A stretch of DNA of 64,000 nucleotides from DASWHR01 sp036398095. GTDB taxonomy: Bacteria > Actinomycetota > AC-67. Position 1 is the first letter of the stretch, and every line of letters starts with the position of its first letter. The translations under genes and the position numbers were made by a program. Shown in pieces: positions 41,947-50,223 of the stretch. The stretch covers positions 33,464 to 97,463 of the forward strand of contig DASWHR010000024.1 of NCBI GenBank assembly GCA_036398095.1. The letters are read 5' to 3'. Below the pieces are notes generated by a model that was given only the letters and a program-made list of their open reading frames with translations, made no database searches and had not been told where the DNA came from.

Positions 41947-43986
41947 CTACCGCGCCGGCGTGCGAAGCGGAGGAAAGTCCGAGGGGAGCCGCGGGTCCGT
42001 CAGCTGGAAGACTCTCTCGGCGTCCACGAGGTCCTTCAACGTGTGGGTTCCCAAGTCGACGAGCGTCACGCCGGAGGGGAGCGAGCCGCGACCAAGCTCA
42101 TACGTCGCTCCCGACACCAAGGTTTGGCCGCCACACGCGATCGCCCGGAGGCGCGCGCAGCGGTTGATCACCGGCCCGTAGTAGTCGCGGTCGCGAAGCT
42201 GCGCGGCGCCGGTGTGCAGCGAGGCGCGCACTCGGATCGGCCGCGTCGTCGGCCAGGAGCGCGCCGCAATGTCGGACTGAATCGAGATCGCGGCCGCCAA
42301 GGCATTGGCGGGGTCGGCGAAGACGGAGAACGTGCTGTCGCCCTCCCCGCGCGACTTGACGAGCACGCCGCCGTGTCCGGCAACGCGGTCGCGAACGAGC
42401 CGGTCGTGCGCAGACAACGCGTCGGCCATCTCCGCCGGCGCGTCCTCCCACAGGCGCGTCGATCCTTCGATGTCGGTCATCATGAACGTGACCACCCCGG
42501 TCGGAAGGTCGACCGCATCGAGCAGCGTTCGCAGCACGTGCGACGCTTGCGCCGCAAGCGCCCGCACGAGCCGGTCGTCGTCGCGCAAGACCGTCTCGTT
42601 CGCGGCGACGGCGACGGCGAGCATGCCCATCAATTCCCCCTGATGCTCCAGCGGATACACCGCCGTCGCGTCGGGGATCTCCGGCAGGTCCTCGCCCACG
42701 ATCACCGGGTCCCTGCGACCGAGCGCACTCGGCCAGGACGCGATCGAACGCAATTCTCCGCCCGTGCGGAGCCAGAACGTCGCCGACCGGAGTGCGGTCG
42801 CTTCCACAACGAGTCGCGCGACACGTCCACCGAGATCGTCCACGGAGGCCGACTCGGCGAAGCCGGCGAGCGCTTCGACCGGCGTTGCGCGCTTGCCGTA
42901 GACGAGCGTGTCGGCCAATCGGCCGGCCCGCAACCGCACCGGTTGAAACGCGACACCGACGACGGCGGTCGCGACGATCGGCAACGCGACGCCTGATCCC
43001 GTGCGAGAGCCGACGAGGGCTCCGATGCCGGCCACGAAGGAGACGTAGACGACCGTGATGAACGAGACCACGACGCCGACGACAACAGCGCGGTTGAGAA
43101 TGATCTCGATGTCGTAGAGCCGATAGCGAAGAATCGCGGCTCCCGCGGCGAGGATGAGCAAACAGATCGAGAACATCGTGGCGAGGGGGATGATCCTGGA
43201 GGGGAGAACGCCTTCGGACGACGTCAACGCGGAGACGACATTGGCCGCCATCGCGATCAGCACGAGCGCCAACGCCGGGATCAGCCACCGAATCTGCTCT
43301 CGCTCCCCGCCTCGAGCACGCCGATAGCGAACGATCAACGATGCAACCGCCGCCGCGATGCCGGCAAGGAAGAGGATCGACCCGATCGACAGCATCGGTT
43401 CCGCGACGCTTTCGGGGATGGCGTACGGGTTCATGACCGCTTCGGGCGCCCCACCGACTTCACCCGGATACAGCGAGAACGGAATCGCGAACACCACGAC
43501 ACCGGCGATGGTTAACGCAACCGCGCCCCGCCAGCGGCGGGACACCAGCCGGCCCGTGGGAAACAGATGTGCCACAACGAAGATGGCTCCCATCGCCGGA
43601 ATCCAGAGGCTCTGTTGGAGCCACACACTGAATGCGGTGAGCGGAAGCGTTCCGCCATGCTCGACGTACGAGTAGACCGCGTACTCGGCGGTGAGCGCGG
43701 TGAGACCACCCCCGAGGAATCCGGTCGCGAGCCAGAGCCACCCGATCGGATTGCGCGGACGCCGTCGAATGATCAAGGCGCCGATGGTCGCCGCCGGAAG
43801 TCCCAGTATCCCATCCGCGCCGCGGAAGCCGAACGCGTCCACCGGCGCGGACCGGGTCACCCACTGCAACGCGAAAGCCGCGATGAGCATGATCGCGCCG
43901 GTAATCCAAACGGCCACCGCGAACCGGCCCGCGAATCGCGACGCCTGCGGCGGCTCGACCCCCTCCATGGATCCGGCCCCCTCCAT
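41947..43986 (-). CDS. Multi-TM class III adenylate/guanylate cyclase
   Basis: 679 residues. About eight TM helices occupy residues 20-330, including the AAAILRYRLYDIEIILNRAVVVGVVV segment common in actinobacterial membrane sensors. A GAF-like domain follows (about 370-470), then the cyclase domain: TFMMTDIEGSTRLWED (first metal Asp), GGVLVKSRGEGDSTFSVFADP (second metal Asp in GEGDS), RVRASLHTGAAQLRDRDYYGPVINRCARLRAIACGGQTLVS (N-R catalytic segment), and the closing LVDLGTHTLKDL. All key blocks are kept, so it should make cAMP or cGMP. ATG 43986 is 8 nt after a TACCAT box; a second in-frame ATG six codons later lies in a 16-bp direct repeat. Confidence 0.92.
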   Translation of the reverse strand: MEGAGSMEGVEPPQASRFAGRFAVAVWITGAIMLIAAFALQWVTRSAPVDAFGFRGADGILGLPAATIGALIIRRRPRNPIGWLWLATGFLGGGLTALTAEYAVYSYVEHGGTLPLTAFSVWLQQSLWIPAMGAIFVVAHLFPTGRLVSRRWRGAVALTIAGVVVFAIPFSLYPGEVGGAPEAVMNPYAIPESVAEPMLSIGSILFLAGIAAAVASLIVRYRRARGGEREQIRWLIPALALVLIAMAANVVSALTSSEGVLPSRIIPLATMFSICLLILAAGAAILRYRLYDIEIILNRAVVVGVVVSFITVVYVSFVAGIGALVGSRTGSGVALPIVATAVVGVAFQPVRLRAGRLADTLVYGKRATPVEALAGFAESASVDDLGGRVARLVVEATALRSATFWLRTGGELRSIASWPSALGRRDPVIVGEDLPEIPDATAVYPLEHQGELMGMLAVAVAANETVLRDDDRLVRALAAQASHVLRTLLDAVDLPTGVVTFMMTDIEGSTRLWEDAPAEMADALSAHDRLVRDRVAGHGGVLVKSRGEGDSTFSVFADPANALAAAISIQSDIAARSWPTTRPIRVRASLHTGAAQLRDRDYYGPVINRCARLRAIACGGQTLVSGATYELGRGSLPSGVTLVDLGTHTLKDLVDAERVFQLTDPRLPSDFPPLRTPAR

Positions 43987-43992
43987 GGATCC
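43959..43992. repeat. Duplicated 16-bp start region of the cyclase gene
   Basis: CCCCCTCCATGGATCC occurs at 43959-43974 and again at 43977-43992 (18-bp period). On the coding strand each copy contains ATGGAGGGGG, so the gene has two in-frame starts six codons apart. A further 100 bp upstream to 44091 hold only a small inverted repeat CTACAA/TTGTAG (44067-44083). Confidence 0.75.
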
Positions 43993-44091
43993 ACATGGTA
44001 CGCCACGCCCCGTTGGGACCTCGACGGCGGGCGCCCCAGCACCCTTCTGGACACGAGGCCCTTGGACTACAAAGGTCTTGTAGCACTCGTT

Positions 44092-45231
44092 CTAGGAGTT
44101 GAATCCGGCGAGCGGGCTCCAATACGACGCGGCGGTCGTGCGGTAGTCGTAGAGACTTCCGCCGTAGGGACTCGCGGAGCGCGCACCACGCACGAAGTCG
44201 GAGACCTCGGCCGTTGTGACGTCGTTGCCGATCCCGCCGATCACGTGGACGCGAAGGCCGGTCAAACGGCGTGCCTCGGTGGTGTTCTCGCGTCCGTATC
44301 CTTCAGGACAATGCGACGAGTTCGATCCGCATGTCGTTCGGTACGACCAGTAGGCCATCGGCAGCACCACGTCGGCGCTGCGACCGATCTGACTCCACGG
44401 AAACCCGGTCCACGACTCGGGCCGAATCGCCATGCCGAGCGGCGCGGGAACGATCGCGCCGACCGGATACGAGGCGCCGACCGCGGTTCGCACGCGCTGC
44501 AGATGCGTCGCGATCGCGGCATTGAACGGCTCTCCACCGCCGGTCTCGTCCTTCGATTCGATGTCGACGGCCAGCGCGTCGAAGCGATGACCGGCGGCGC
44601 TGCGGAACGTTGCGACGGCGACCATCCGGCGAACGTCGCGGTCCATGTTTCCGTAGCCGGGCAGATACCAGCCGACGACACGCATCCCGGCTGCGTGCGC
44701 ACGTTCGAGCCAGTCGCCGACGACGTTCGGATGAGCGATGTCGCCGTCGCTGGGACACAGCGACGATTGCGGACAGGTGTAGCGAGACGTCTGCAGATAG
44801 AGCGTCTTGACGCCGCGGGCGCGCATATCCGCGATCCCGTCGACGGGCGCAAGACCTTGGTAGTCGTACAAGTCCACCCACGCGCCGAGTCCGGCGAAGG
44901 CGCGGACGTCGGGATTGCGCGTCGGAGTCGGAGACGGTTTCGCTGACGACTTGCTCGGCGACGGCGTGGGCGTCGAGGACGCGGTGGTCTTACTCGCGCT
45001 CGGAGACGGCGACGGGGACGGCGACGGTGATGAGGGGACCGGCGTCTCGCTCGGCGACGGGACGACGGAAACGGTGGGGGAAGGGCCACCCGCGCGCGGC
45101 GCCGGCCCGCCGCGAACGACCATGCCGACGGCGAGCACCGTCCCGGCAACCGCGAATGAGACCACAACGACAACAAGCGGCTTTCGCGCAAGCGAGCGGA
45201 AGAAATCCGACAGAGCAGGCCCCACAGTCAC
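44092..45231 (-). CDS. Membrane-anchored protein with Ser/Pro linker and TIM-barrel-like extracellular domain
   Basis: 379 residues from GTG 45231; the frame extends upstream but overlaps the 45338-45829 gene with Arg/Pro-rich shadow sequence, so I start here (GTG 45225 equally possible). One TM (PLVVVVVSFAVAGTVLAVGMVV) is followed by a Ser/Pro/Thr-rich spacer of about 70 residues, then a domain with GLGAWVDLYDYQ, GVKTLYLQTSRYTCP, AAGMRVVGWYLPGYGN, FDALAVDIESKDE and ADVVLPMAYWSYR, alternating strands and helices with acidic strand ends as in glycoside-hydrolase-like TIM barrels. Asp/Glu of AVDIES is a candidate catalytic residue. No specific GH family recognised. Confidence 0.78.
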   Translation of the reverse strand: MTVGPALSDFFRSLARKPLVVVVVSFAVAGTVLAVGMVVRGGPAPRAGGPSPTVSVVPSPSETPVPSSPSPSPSPSPSASKTTASSTPTPSPSKSSAKPSPTPTRNPDVRAFAGLGAWVDLYDYQGLAPVDGIADMRARGVKTLYLQTSRYTCPQSSLCPSDGDIAHPNVVGDWLERAHAAGMRVVGWYLPGYGNMDRDVRRMVAVATFRSAAGHRFDALAVDIESKDETGGGEPFNAAIATHLQRVRTAVGASYPVGAIVPAPLGMAIRPESWTGFPWSQIGRSADVVLPMAYWSYRTTCGSNSSHCPEGYGRENTTEARRLTGLRVHVIGGIGNDVTTAEVSDFVRGARSASPYGGSLYDYRTTAASYWSPLAGFNS

Positions 45232-45337
45232 CAGAAGAACGAACGCAGCCAGTCTACGGCAACCCCCAGCCACCGGTCGCGGCGTCGCCCTGAAAGTTCG
45301 GGGCGTCGCCCGCTGGACCGGCCACGAACGCGTTCGC

Positions 45338-45829
45338 TCAGGCGGCTTCGGATTCGACCGTGAGCCCGGCGTTTTGCGCGATGCCGCTCGTGGTGCAGCT
45401 GTCGAACGCACATGCGTAGAACGCATCCGAGAACGCCAGTTCCAGCGAGGTGCCTTCGGCGTAGTCGTACTCGAGAACGAGCGTGGTGATCGAGGCACGC
45501 GAATGCGCCGGCGTCGACTGCGTCATTTCACACTCGATGAGATCGCACCGGGCGTCGACGAGGACCGCGCCGTTCGGATCGCGAACGGTCATATGCACCC
45601 AGCCCAGCACGCCCGAGAACGACATTCGCGCAGATGTGAAGCCCGGCAGGACGTCGATGGCGCAGATCGCCGTTCGCGGGATCGGCCCGGACATGTCGTA
45701 GGCCTGCGGCGGCCGGACCAGGTGCCCGCCACAGGACTGCTCGACCCGCTCGGCTGCCTGCGGCGCCGACGGAATCACGGCCATGCCCACCATAAGAACA
45801 ACGACAGCAAGACGCCTCATCGGATGCAT
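45338..45829 (-). CDS. Small secreted protein of unknown function
   Basis: 163 residues. Signal peptide (RRLAVVVLMVGMAVIPSAPQAAE), then a beta-rich mature domain with Cys residues at EQSCGGH, TAICAID, DARCDLIECEM and YACAFDSC, likely disulfide bonded. No family recognised. Shine-Dalgarno GAGGGGGA precedes ATG 45829. Its 3' end is 106 bp from the next gene start on the same strand. The sequence between 45830 and 45996 is the divergent promoter region for this gene and the deiminase gene. Confidence 0.75.
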   Translation of the reverse strand: MHPMRRLAVVVLMVGMAVIPSAPQAAERVEQSCGGHLVRPPQAYDMSGPIPRTAICAIDVLPGFTSARMSFSGVLGWVHMTVRDPNGAVLVDARCDLIECEMTQSTPAHSRASITTLVLEYDYAEGTSLELAFSDAFYACAFDSCTTSGIAQNAGLTVESEAA

Positions 45830-45996
45830 CCGGTCCCCCTCGGTGTAGACAATCCCTCGTACGATTGCTTCGCCGAAGACGTCGCATTTTCCTTCCAGGG
45901 CGCGTCACCGATCCCGGCGACCGTTTCGGGACGACGCTCGGTGTGTGACGGCGCGCACATTGAGGTCCACCAAGCATCGGATACTCTTGCGGGGAA

Positions 45997-46875
45997 ATGA
46001 ACCGGTACCTGATGTCCCCGCCCGGGCATTTCTCGTCGCATTTCCTGTTCAACCCGTGGATGGATTGGCAGGAGCAGAGCGATACGGAGCGCGCCGGGGC
46101 GCAGTGGCACGAGCTGCGCGGCGTCGTTACAGCCGCGGGTGGCGAGGTCGTCGCCGCGCCGGCGAACCCGGCCGCACCGGCGATGACCTTCACTCGCGAC
46201 GGCGCATTCGTCTACGACGCCGGCCGCGCACTGGTGCTGCGCAACGACGAGCCTCGCGGCTCGTCCGAGCCCCCTCTCATCGAAGCGGCCCTTCGGGACG
46301 CGGGACTTTCGGTCGAAACGATGCCCGCCGGGACGCGGCTCGAAGGAGGGAACGTGCTTCCGTGCACCGACGGGCGCGTGCTCGTTGGGCTGAAGCCGGG
46401 ATCGTCGGGCCTGGGCGAGAAACATCTCGCAGCTCTCGTCGATCGATCGCGGGACTGCGTCGGGCTGCCGCTCGCCGATCTCAAGTATTTGCATCTCGAC
46501 ATGGTGCTCGCCGACCTCGGCGGCCGCGGATGGCTCGTGTATCCGGGAGGGCTCGGGCCCGGCGATCTGTCGCGAGCCGCCTGGTCCAAGGTGTTCGGTG
46601 ATCGCCCGATCATCGAGGTCGACCGCGACGACGCGGCACGCCTTGCGTGCAACGTCGTGATCGTCGGCGACATCGTCATCACAGGGTGGGCGTCGCCCGC
46701 GCTGACTCGCGCGATCGAGTCGCTCGGCTTCGACGTCGCCGTCACGCCGCTGGACGAGTTCCGCAAGGCCGGCGGCGGGCCGCATTGCCTAACACTCGAG
46801 CTCGATCCGTCCGGAGCAGCGAACGAATCCACGTCGGCGAACGAGGAGGAGCAGATATGCGCAAGCTCAACGTAA
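45997..46875 (+). CDS. DDAH/arginine-deiminase-superfamily hydrolase
   Basis: 292 residues. Guanidino-modifying (alpha/beta propeller) fold with the N-terminal SPPGHFSSHFLFNPWM, TRDGAFVYD, the LEGGNVLP block (Glu116), His166 in YLHLDMVLADLG and the nucleophile Cys264 in GGGPHCLTLEL. These are the catalytic elements of dimethylargininase, arginine deiminase and related amidinotransferases; substrate is an arginine-like guanidino group. No signal peptide. TACTCT is 9 nt before ATG 45997 and GGGGAAATG gives weak ribosome support. The last 19 bases overlap the start of the next gene, which has its own strong Shine-Dalgarno inside this gene. Confidence 0.9.
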   Translation: MNRYLMSPPGHFSSHFLFNPWMDWQEQSDTERAGAQWHELRGVVTAAGGEVVAAPANPAAPAMTFTRDGAFVYDAGRALVLRNDEPRGSSEPPLIEAALRDAGLSVETMPAGTRLEGGNVLPCTDGRVLVGLKPGSSGLGEKHLAALVDRSRDCVGLPLADLKYLHLDMVLADLGGRGWLVYPGGLGPGDLSRAAWSKVFGDRPIIEVDRDDAARLACNVVIVGDIVITGWASPALTRAIESLGFDVAVTPLDEFRKAGGGPHCLTLELDPSGAANESTSANEEEQICASST

Positions 46876-47627
46876 GGCTGACGGCCGCGGCCGCCGGCTT
46901 GCTTACCGACGACGCGCTTCTCGCACGGTTCCGTCACCACCCGTCGAACGCTCTCCGAGGCTATCGCTTGACCGACGAGCAGATCGACGCGCTCAAGGCC
47001 GGCGACTTCGGCATGCTGACCTCGCATGGCCTGGACGCGACCGCGTTGTATGCGCCTGCGACCGGGTGGCGTCGCGCAGCCGCATCGATCGCCCGCAAGG
47101 TTCCGCGTCTGGTTCCGGTCATGCTCGCAGCCGGATTGTGGGCGTCTCCGGTCGCAATCGCCTCGCCGGTCGGTGGTCGCCGCGCGCGGCGCATCTTCCG
47201 CGTCCGGGCGCGCGCAGGACGCAGCGGCCCGTCCGTTCGTGCGCGAGCCGGCGGCCGCACGTTCCGCTACGGCCGGCCTTCGGACCGGGTCGCGCGCGCA
47301 CGAATCCGCGCCGATCGCACGTGCTCTTCGCGCATCGCGTGCATCGCCCGGACGCAGTTCGGGGGCGGCGTCGACGGGTCCAGCGTGGCCAAGGGAACGC
47401 GCGTCCGCGTGAACGGCTTCATCCGAGCGGGCATCCGCGCAGCCACGGCCACGCCTACCCCGCCTCCGGTGCCGACCCCGGTGCATCCCGTCGCGAGCGG
47501 CCGAACGACGATCCGCGCCCGCGCCGCCGGCCAGCGAGTCGAGCGGACGGTATCAATCCCGGGGCAGATCAAAGTGCCCGCAATCGAGAGGCTTCCAATC
47601 GACCTGCGGACGGGCCGGCCGCTCTAA
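46857..47627 (+). CDS. Membrane protein with LigA-like N-terminus and Arg-rich region, function unknown
   Basis: 256 residues from ATG 46857 (Shine-Dalgarno GAGGAGGAG), overlapping the deiminase gene by 19 bp. Residues 8-60 (LTAAAAGLLTDDALLARFRHHP, ALRGYRLTDEQIDALKAGDF) resemble the small helical LigA-type domain seen in extradiol dioxygenase subunits and in some short peptide-precursor-like proteins. One hydrophobic helix (LVPVMLAAGLWASPVAIA) is followed by a segment with 18 Arg in 49 residues (about 105-153), two Cys (CSSRIAC), a Pro/Thr spacer and a beta-like tail. No catalytic motif is visible. Its coupling to a guanidino-group hydrolase is notable given the arginine content; any functional link is inference. 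Confidence 0.7.
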   Translation: MRKLNVRLTAAAAGLLTDDALLARFRHHPSNALRGYRLTDEQIDALKAGDFGMLTSHGLDATALYAPATGWRRAAASIARKVPRLVPVMLAAGLWASPVAIASPVGGRRARRIFRVRARAGRSGPSVRARAGGRTFRYGRPSDRVARARIRADRTCSSRIACIARTQFGGGVDGSSVAKGTRVRVNGFIRAGIRAATATPTPPPVPTPVHPVASGRTTIRARAAGQRVERTVSIPGQIKVPAIERLPIDLRTGRPL

Positions 47628-47675
47628 CGCCGGCTCAGAACCTCGGCGCTCTTCAGGAGCGGACGGAGCACCCTC

Positions 47676-50024
47676 CTAGGACACCAGCAGCACCACCCGG
47701 GCGGCGCTCCCGACGTTGCCCAGCTTGTCAACGGCGCGCACGGTGATCCGGTAGATGCCGGGGAACACCGGCGGGTCGTACCCCCACGAGATGACGGCTC
47801 CCGCGGACGACGGACATGCGCACGCCAGCGGCTGGATGCTGGTCGCGCCCGTGAGCAGGTTCTCGGCTTGGACTTCCATTCGCGCGATGCCCGAGTGCGT
47901 GTCCGAGGCGAACCCCTCGATCCGCCACGGTCCGAACGGAAGGACCGGCTGGATGAGGAATCCGAGAGGGGGCGAGGTGAATGTCACGACCGGCGGTTCC
48001 CCGTCGGCGGTGAACGTGCGAACCGGCGATGCGGCGCTGATGTTTCCGGCCGCATCCACGGCCCGGGCGGTGAGCGAATGCGCTCCGCTCGCAAACGTGA
48101 GCGTCGTCTGCCACGGGCCCGCCATCGCGGCAACCGTCGCGATCTGTGCGCCGGCGTCGAACAGGCGCACCTGGACCGTGTCGCCGAACGCGTCACCGGA
48201 CACGGTCACCGTCGGCCCCGTGACCGCGTTTTCGGCCGGCGTGACGAGCGTCGGGACGGGCGGCGGCGTCACGTCGGCGCTGACCGTCACCGAGCACGGC
48301 GCGCTGAACGGGCTCCTATTGCCGTTGATGTCGGTCGCGCGCGCCGTGACCGCGAAGGTGCCGTTGCCGGGGAAGGTCAGGTTCAGCGACCAGTTGCCGG
48401 CGAAGTCCGGCAGCACGCCGCCCGCCACGGCGCCGTCGATGTACATCTCGATCGCGGTGTTGACCTGCGTGGTTCCGGTGAACGTGTAGCTGCGCGACGT
48501 GATGGGACCGGGGGGACAGTTGGTGATGACCGGTGCGGGAACGCCCGGGGGAACCGGATCGTTGTCGAAGACCGTCGCGGTGACCGTGGGCGGCGAACCG
48601 TTGTAGTCCGGATCGGCGCTCGTCGCCGTATGCGTGACCAAGCCCTCGTGCCCGTCGGCCTCGTCGATCGCGTCGTCCACGGCCGTGACGATGAAGCTTT
48701 GCGGCACGTTCCAATTGGCCGGCGTGAAGGTCCGCGACGCCGGGCCGACCGTCACCTGCGCGTCGGGCGACGCGGTGATCGTCACGTCGGCCGCCGGCTG
48801 GGTGAACAGACGAAACGAGTACGAGTCGCTGGTGGGGCCTTGCTCGGACACGACCGTGACGCCGTCGGTCTCGCTGAGCACGTACGGCGCGTCGTTGTCG
48901 TTGATCCTCACGCGCACCGAATCGACCGGCACGCCGTCCCAGTGGCCGTCGAAGCTCGCGGTCGTATGGCGGATCAGGACGATCTCCGGATTCTCGGGGA
49001 CGGTGTCGTCGACGGCCGAGACAAAGAACGACTGCGGAACGCTGAAGTTCGACGGCGTGAAGACCAGCTCGGCGGGAGTAATGGTGACGCCCGCCGGCAC
49101 CTGTGGCACGACGCGCACGAAGTCCAACGGCGGCGTCTCCAATCGGACCGCGTAGCTCTTGGACGGTCCCCCTTCCGCGATCTCCAGCGCCTTCGGGAAC
49201 AGGACGGGGCCGATCGCGCGAATCGCGAGATTGTCGATCACGACGCCCATCCCGTCGCATGCGGTGCAGGGCCCCTCGACGGCATTGATGTTCAGCGAAT
49301 CCACGGTCGGCGGCTGCGACCCGCCGCATTCGCGGTAGGCATCTTCCCAAGTCGTGCCGGTCAACCGAAGCGCGTCGTTGACGTAGACCAGGACCACGTC
49401 GTTGCGCGGGCCGTCGTGGACGTCGTAGACCAGTCGCAGGTCGTGCGTGGACAGCCGGGTCAGTCCCACAGCGGCGGTCCGAACGCGGAAGTTCAGCTTC
49501 GAGCATCCGTCCGCGGCCGATCCCGAGACGTAGTCGGTGAATTGCAGCTCGATGCCCTCGGCCTGATCGCGGATGCGCAGCAGGCTCATCGGTGTGCCGT
49601 CGCCGCGATCGGGCGCGATGCCGATCGACAGCCCGGGTTGCCACACCTCGCGAAACGATCCGAAGCTCAGCGTCGCGTCGAAGCGCCGCACGCGCGTGCC
49701 GCCGGAGAAGCCGCCGCCGACGGCATCGGTCTCCCCGACCTCGTTGAGCGTCGGCTTGGAGATGACCTGGTCGTCGTATCCGCCGCTCGTCACCGCGTTG
49801 GAGATGCGGAAGGACTGGAGCCCGAAGCCCGGATAGTTGTTGCCGTTGCGCGTCACCATCTGGTCGTGCGCCCCGGGCGCGCGCCAGCCGTCCTGGTTAT
49901 GGATCGAGCCGATCTGGTACGCCGGCTGCTCGAAGCCGGTCGCCACCAGGTCGGCTCGTGCCGGAAGGATGATCGCGATCGCCATCGCGGCGACGGCGAA
50001 GACGACGGCCTTGCCCCTGGCCAT
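47676..50024 (-). CDS. Large secreted protein with concanavalin-like, Calx-beta and Ig-like domains
   Basis: 782 residues. Signal peptide (KAVVFAVAAMAIAIILPARA), a LamG/concanavalin-like region (about 25-270), two Calx-beta modules with FTPSNFSVPQSFFVSAVDDTVPE and FTPANWNVPQSFIVTAVDDAIDE plus VRINDNDAP and TATVFDNDP closings, then Ig-like repeats (YTFTGTTQVNTAIEMYIDG, FAVTARATDINGN, HSLTARAVDAAGN) and a final module ending GIYRITVRAVDKLGNVGSAARVVLLVS. Calx-beta folds bind calcium and mediate adhesion. The C-terminal about 65 residues are shared with the proteins at 59471 and 62990. Shine-Dalgarno GGGAG supports ATG 50024. The gap to the convergent gene at 47627 is 48 bp. Confidence 0.9.
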   Translation of the reverse strand: MARGKAVVFAVAAMAIAIILPARADLVATGFEQPAYQIGSIHNQDGWRAPGAHDQMVTRNGNNYPGFGLQSFRISNAVTSGGYDDQVISKPTLNEVGETDAVGGGFSGGTRVRRFDATLSFGSFREVWQPGLSIGIAPDRGDGTPMSLLRIRDQAEGIELQFTDYVSGSAADGCSKLNFRVRTAAVGLTRLSTHDLRLVYDVHDGPRNDVVLVYVNDALRLTGTTWEDAYRECGGSQPPTVDSLNINAVEGPCTACDGMGVVIDNLAIRAIGPVLFPKALEIAEGGPSKSYAVRLETPPLDFVRVVPQVPAGVTITPAELVFTPSNFSVPQSFFVSAVDDTVPENPEIVLIRHTTASFDGHWDGVPVDSVRVRINDNDAPYVLSETDGVTVVSEQGPTSDSYSFRLFTQPAADVTITASPDAQVTVGPASRTFTPANWNVPQSFIVTAVDDAIDEADGHEGLVTHTATSADPDYNGSPPTVTATVFDNDPVPPGVPAPVITNCPPGPITSRSYTFTGTTQVNTAIEMYIDGAVAGGVLPDFAGNWSLNLTFPGNGTFAVTARATDINGNRSPFSAPCSVTVSADVTPPPVPTLVTPAENAVTGPTVTVSGDAFGDTVQVRLFDAGAQIATVAAMAGPWQTTLTFASGAHSLTARAVDAAGNISAASPVRTFTADGEPPVVTFTSPPLGFLIQPVLPFGPWRIEGFASDTHSGIARMEVQAENLLTGATSIQPLACACPSSAGAVISWGYDPPVFPGIYRITVRAVDKLGNVGSAARVVLLVS

Positions 50025-50223
50025 TTGAATCGCTCCCTGGTCGCGTGGACGCTTGTGTCACAGAGCGATTCGACCTGGTACTGGTTTGTTCCTTCTTGCC
50101 GCCTCTCCTGGATTGCCCGATTCCGCGCAAGCGAGCTTTTCGCTCGCCGCATGGTCGATAGACCCTCATTTCGGGCCATTGCGCCGAGTGATGCGGTGCC
50201 GTTTGCTGGCACGGGCCGAATAG

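Noticed and set aside
44092..45498. Longer version of the TIM-barrel membrane protein from 45498
   Set aside because: The extra 89 codons overlap the end of the secreted protein gene at 45338 and are low-complexity shadow sequence.
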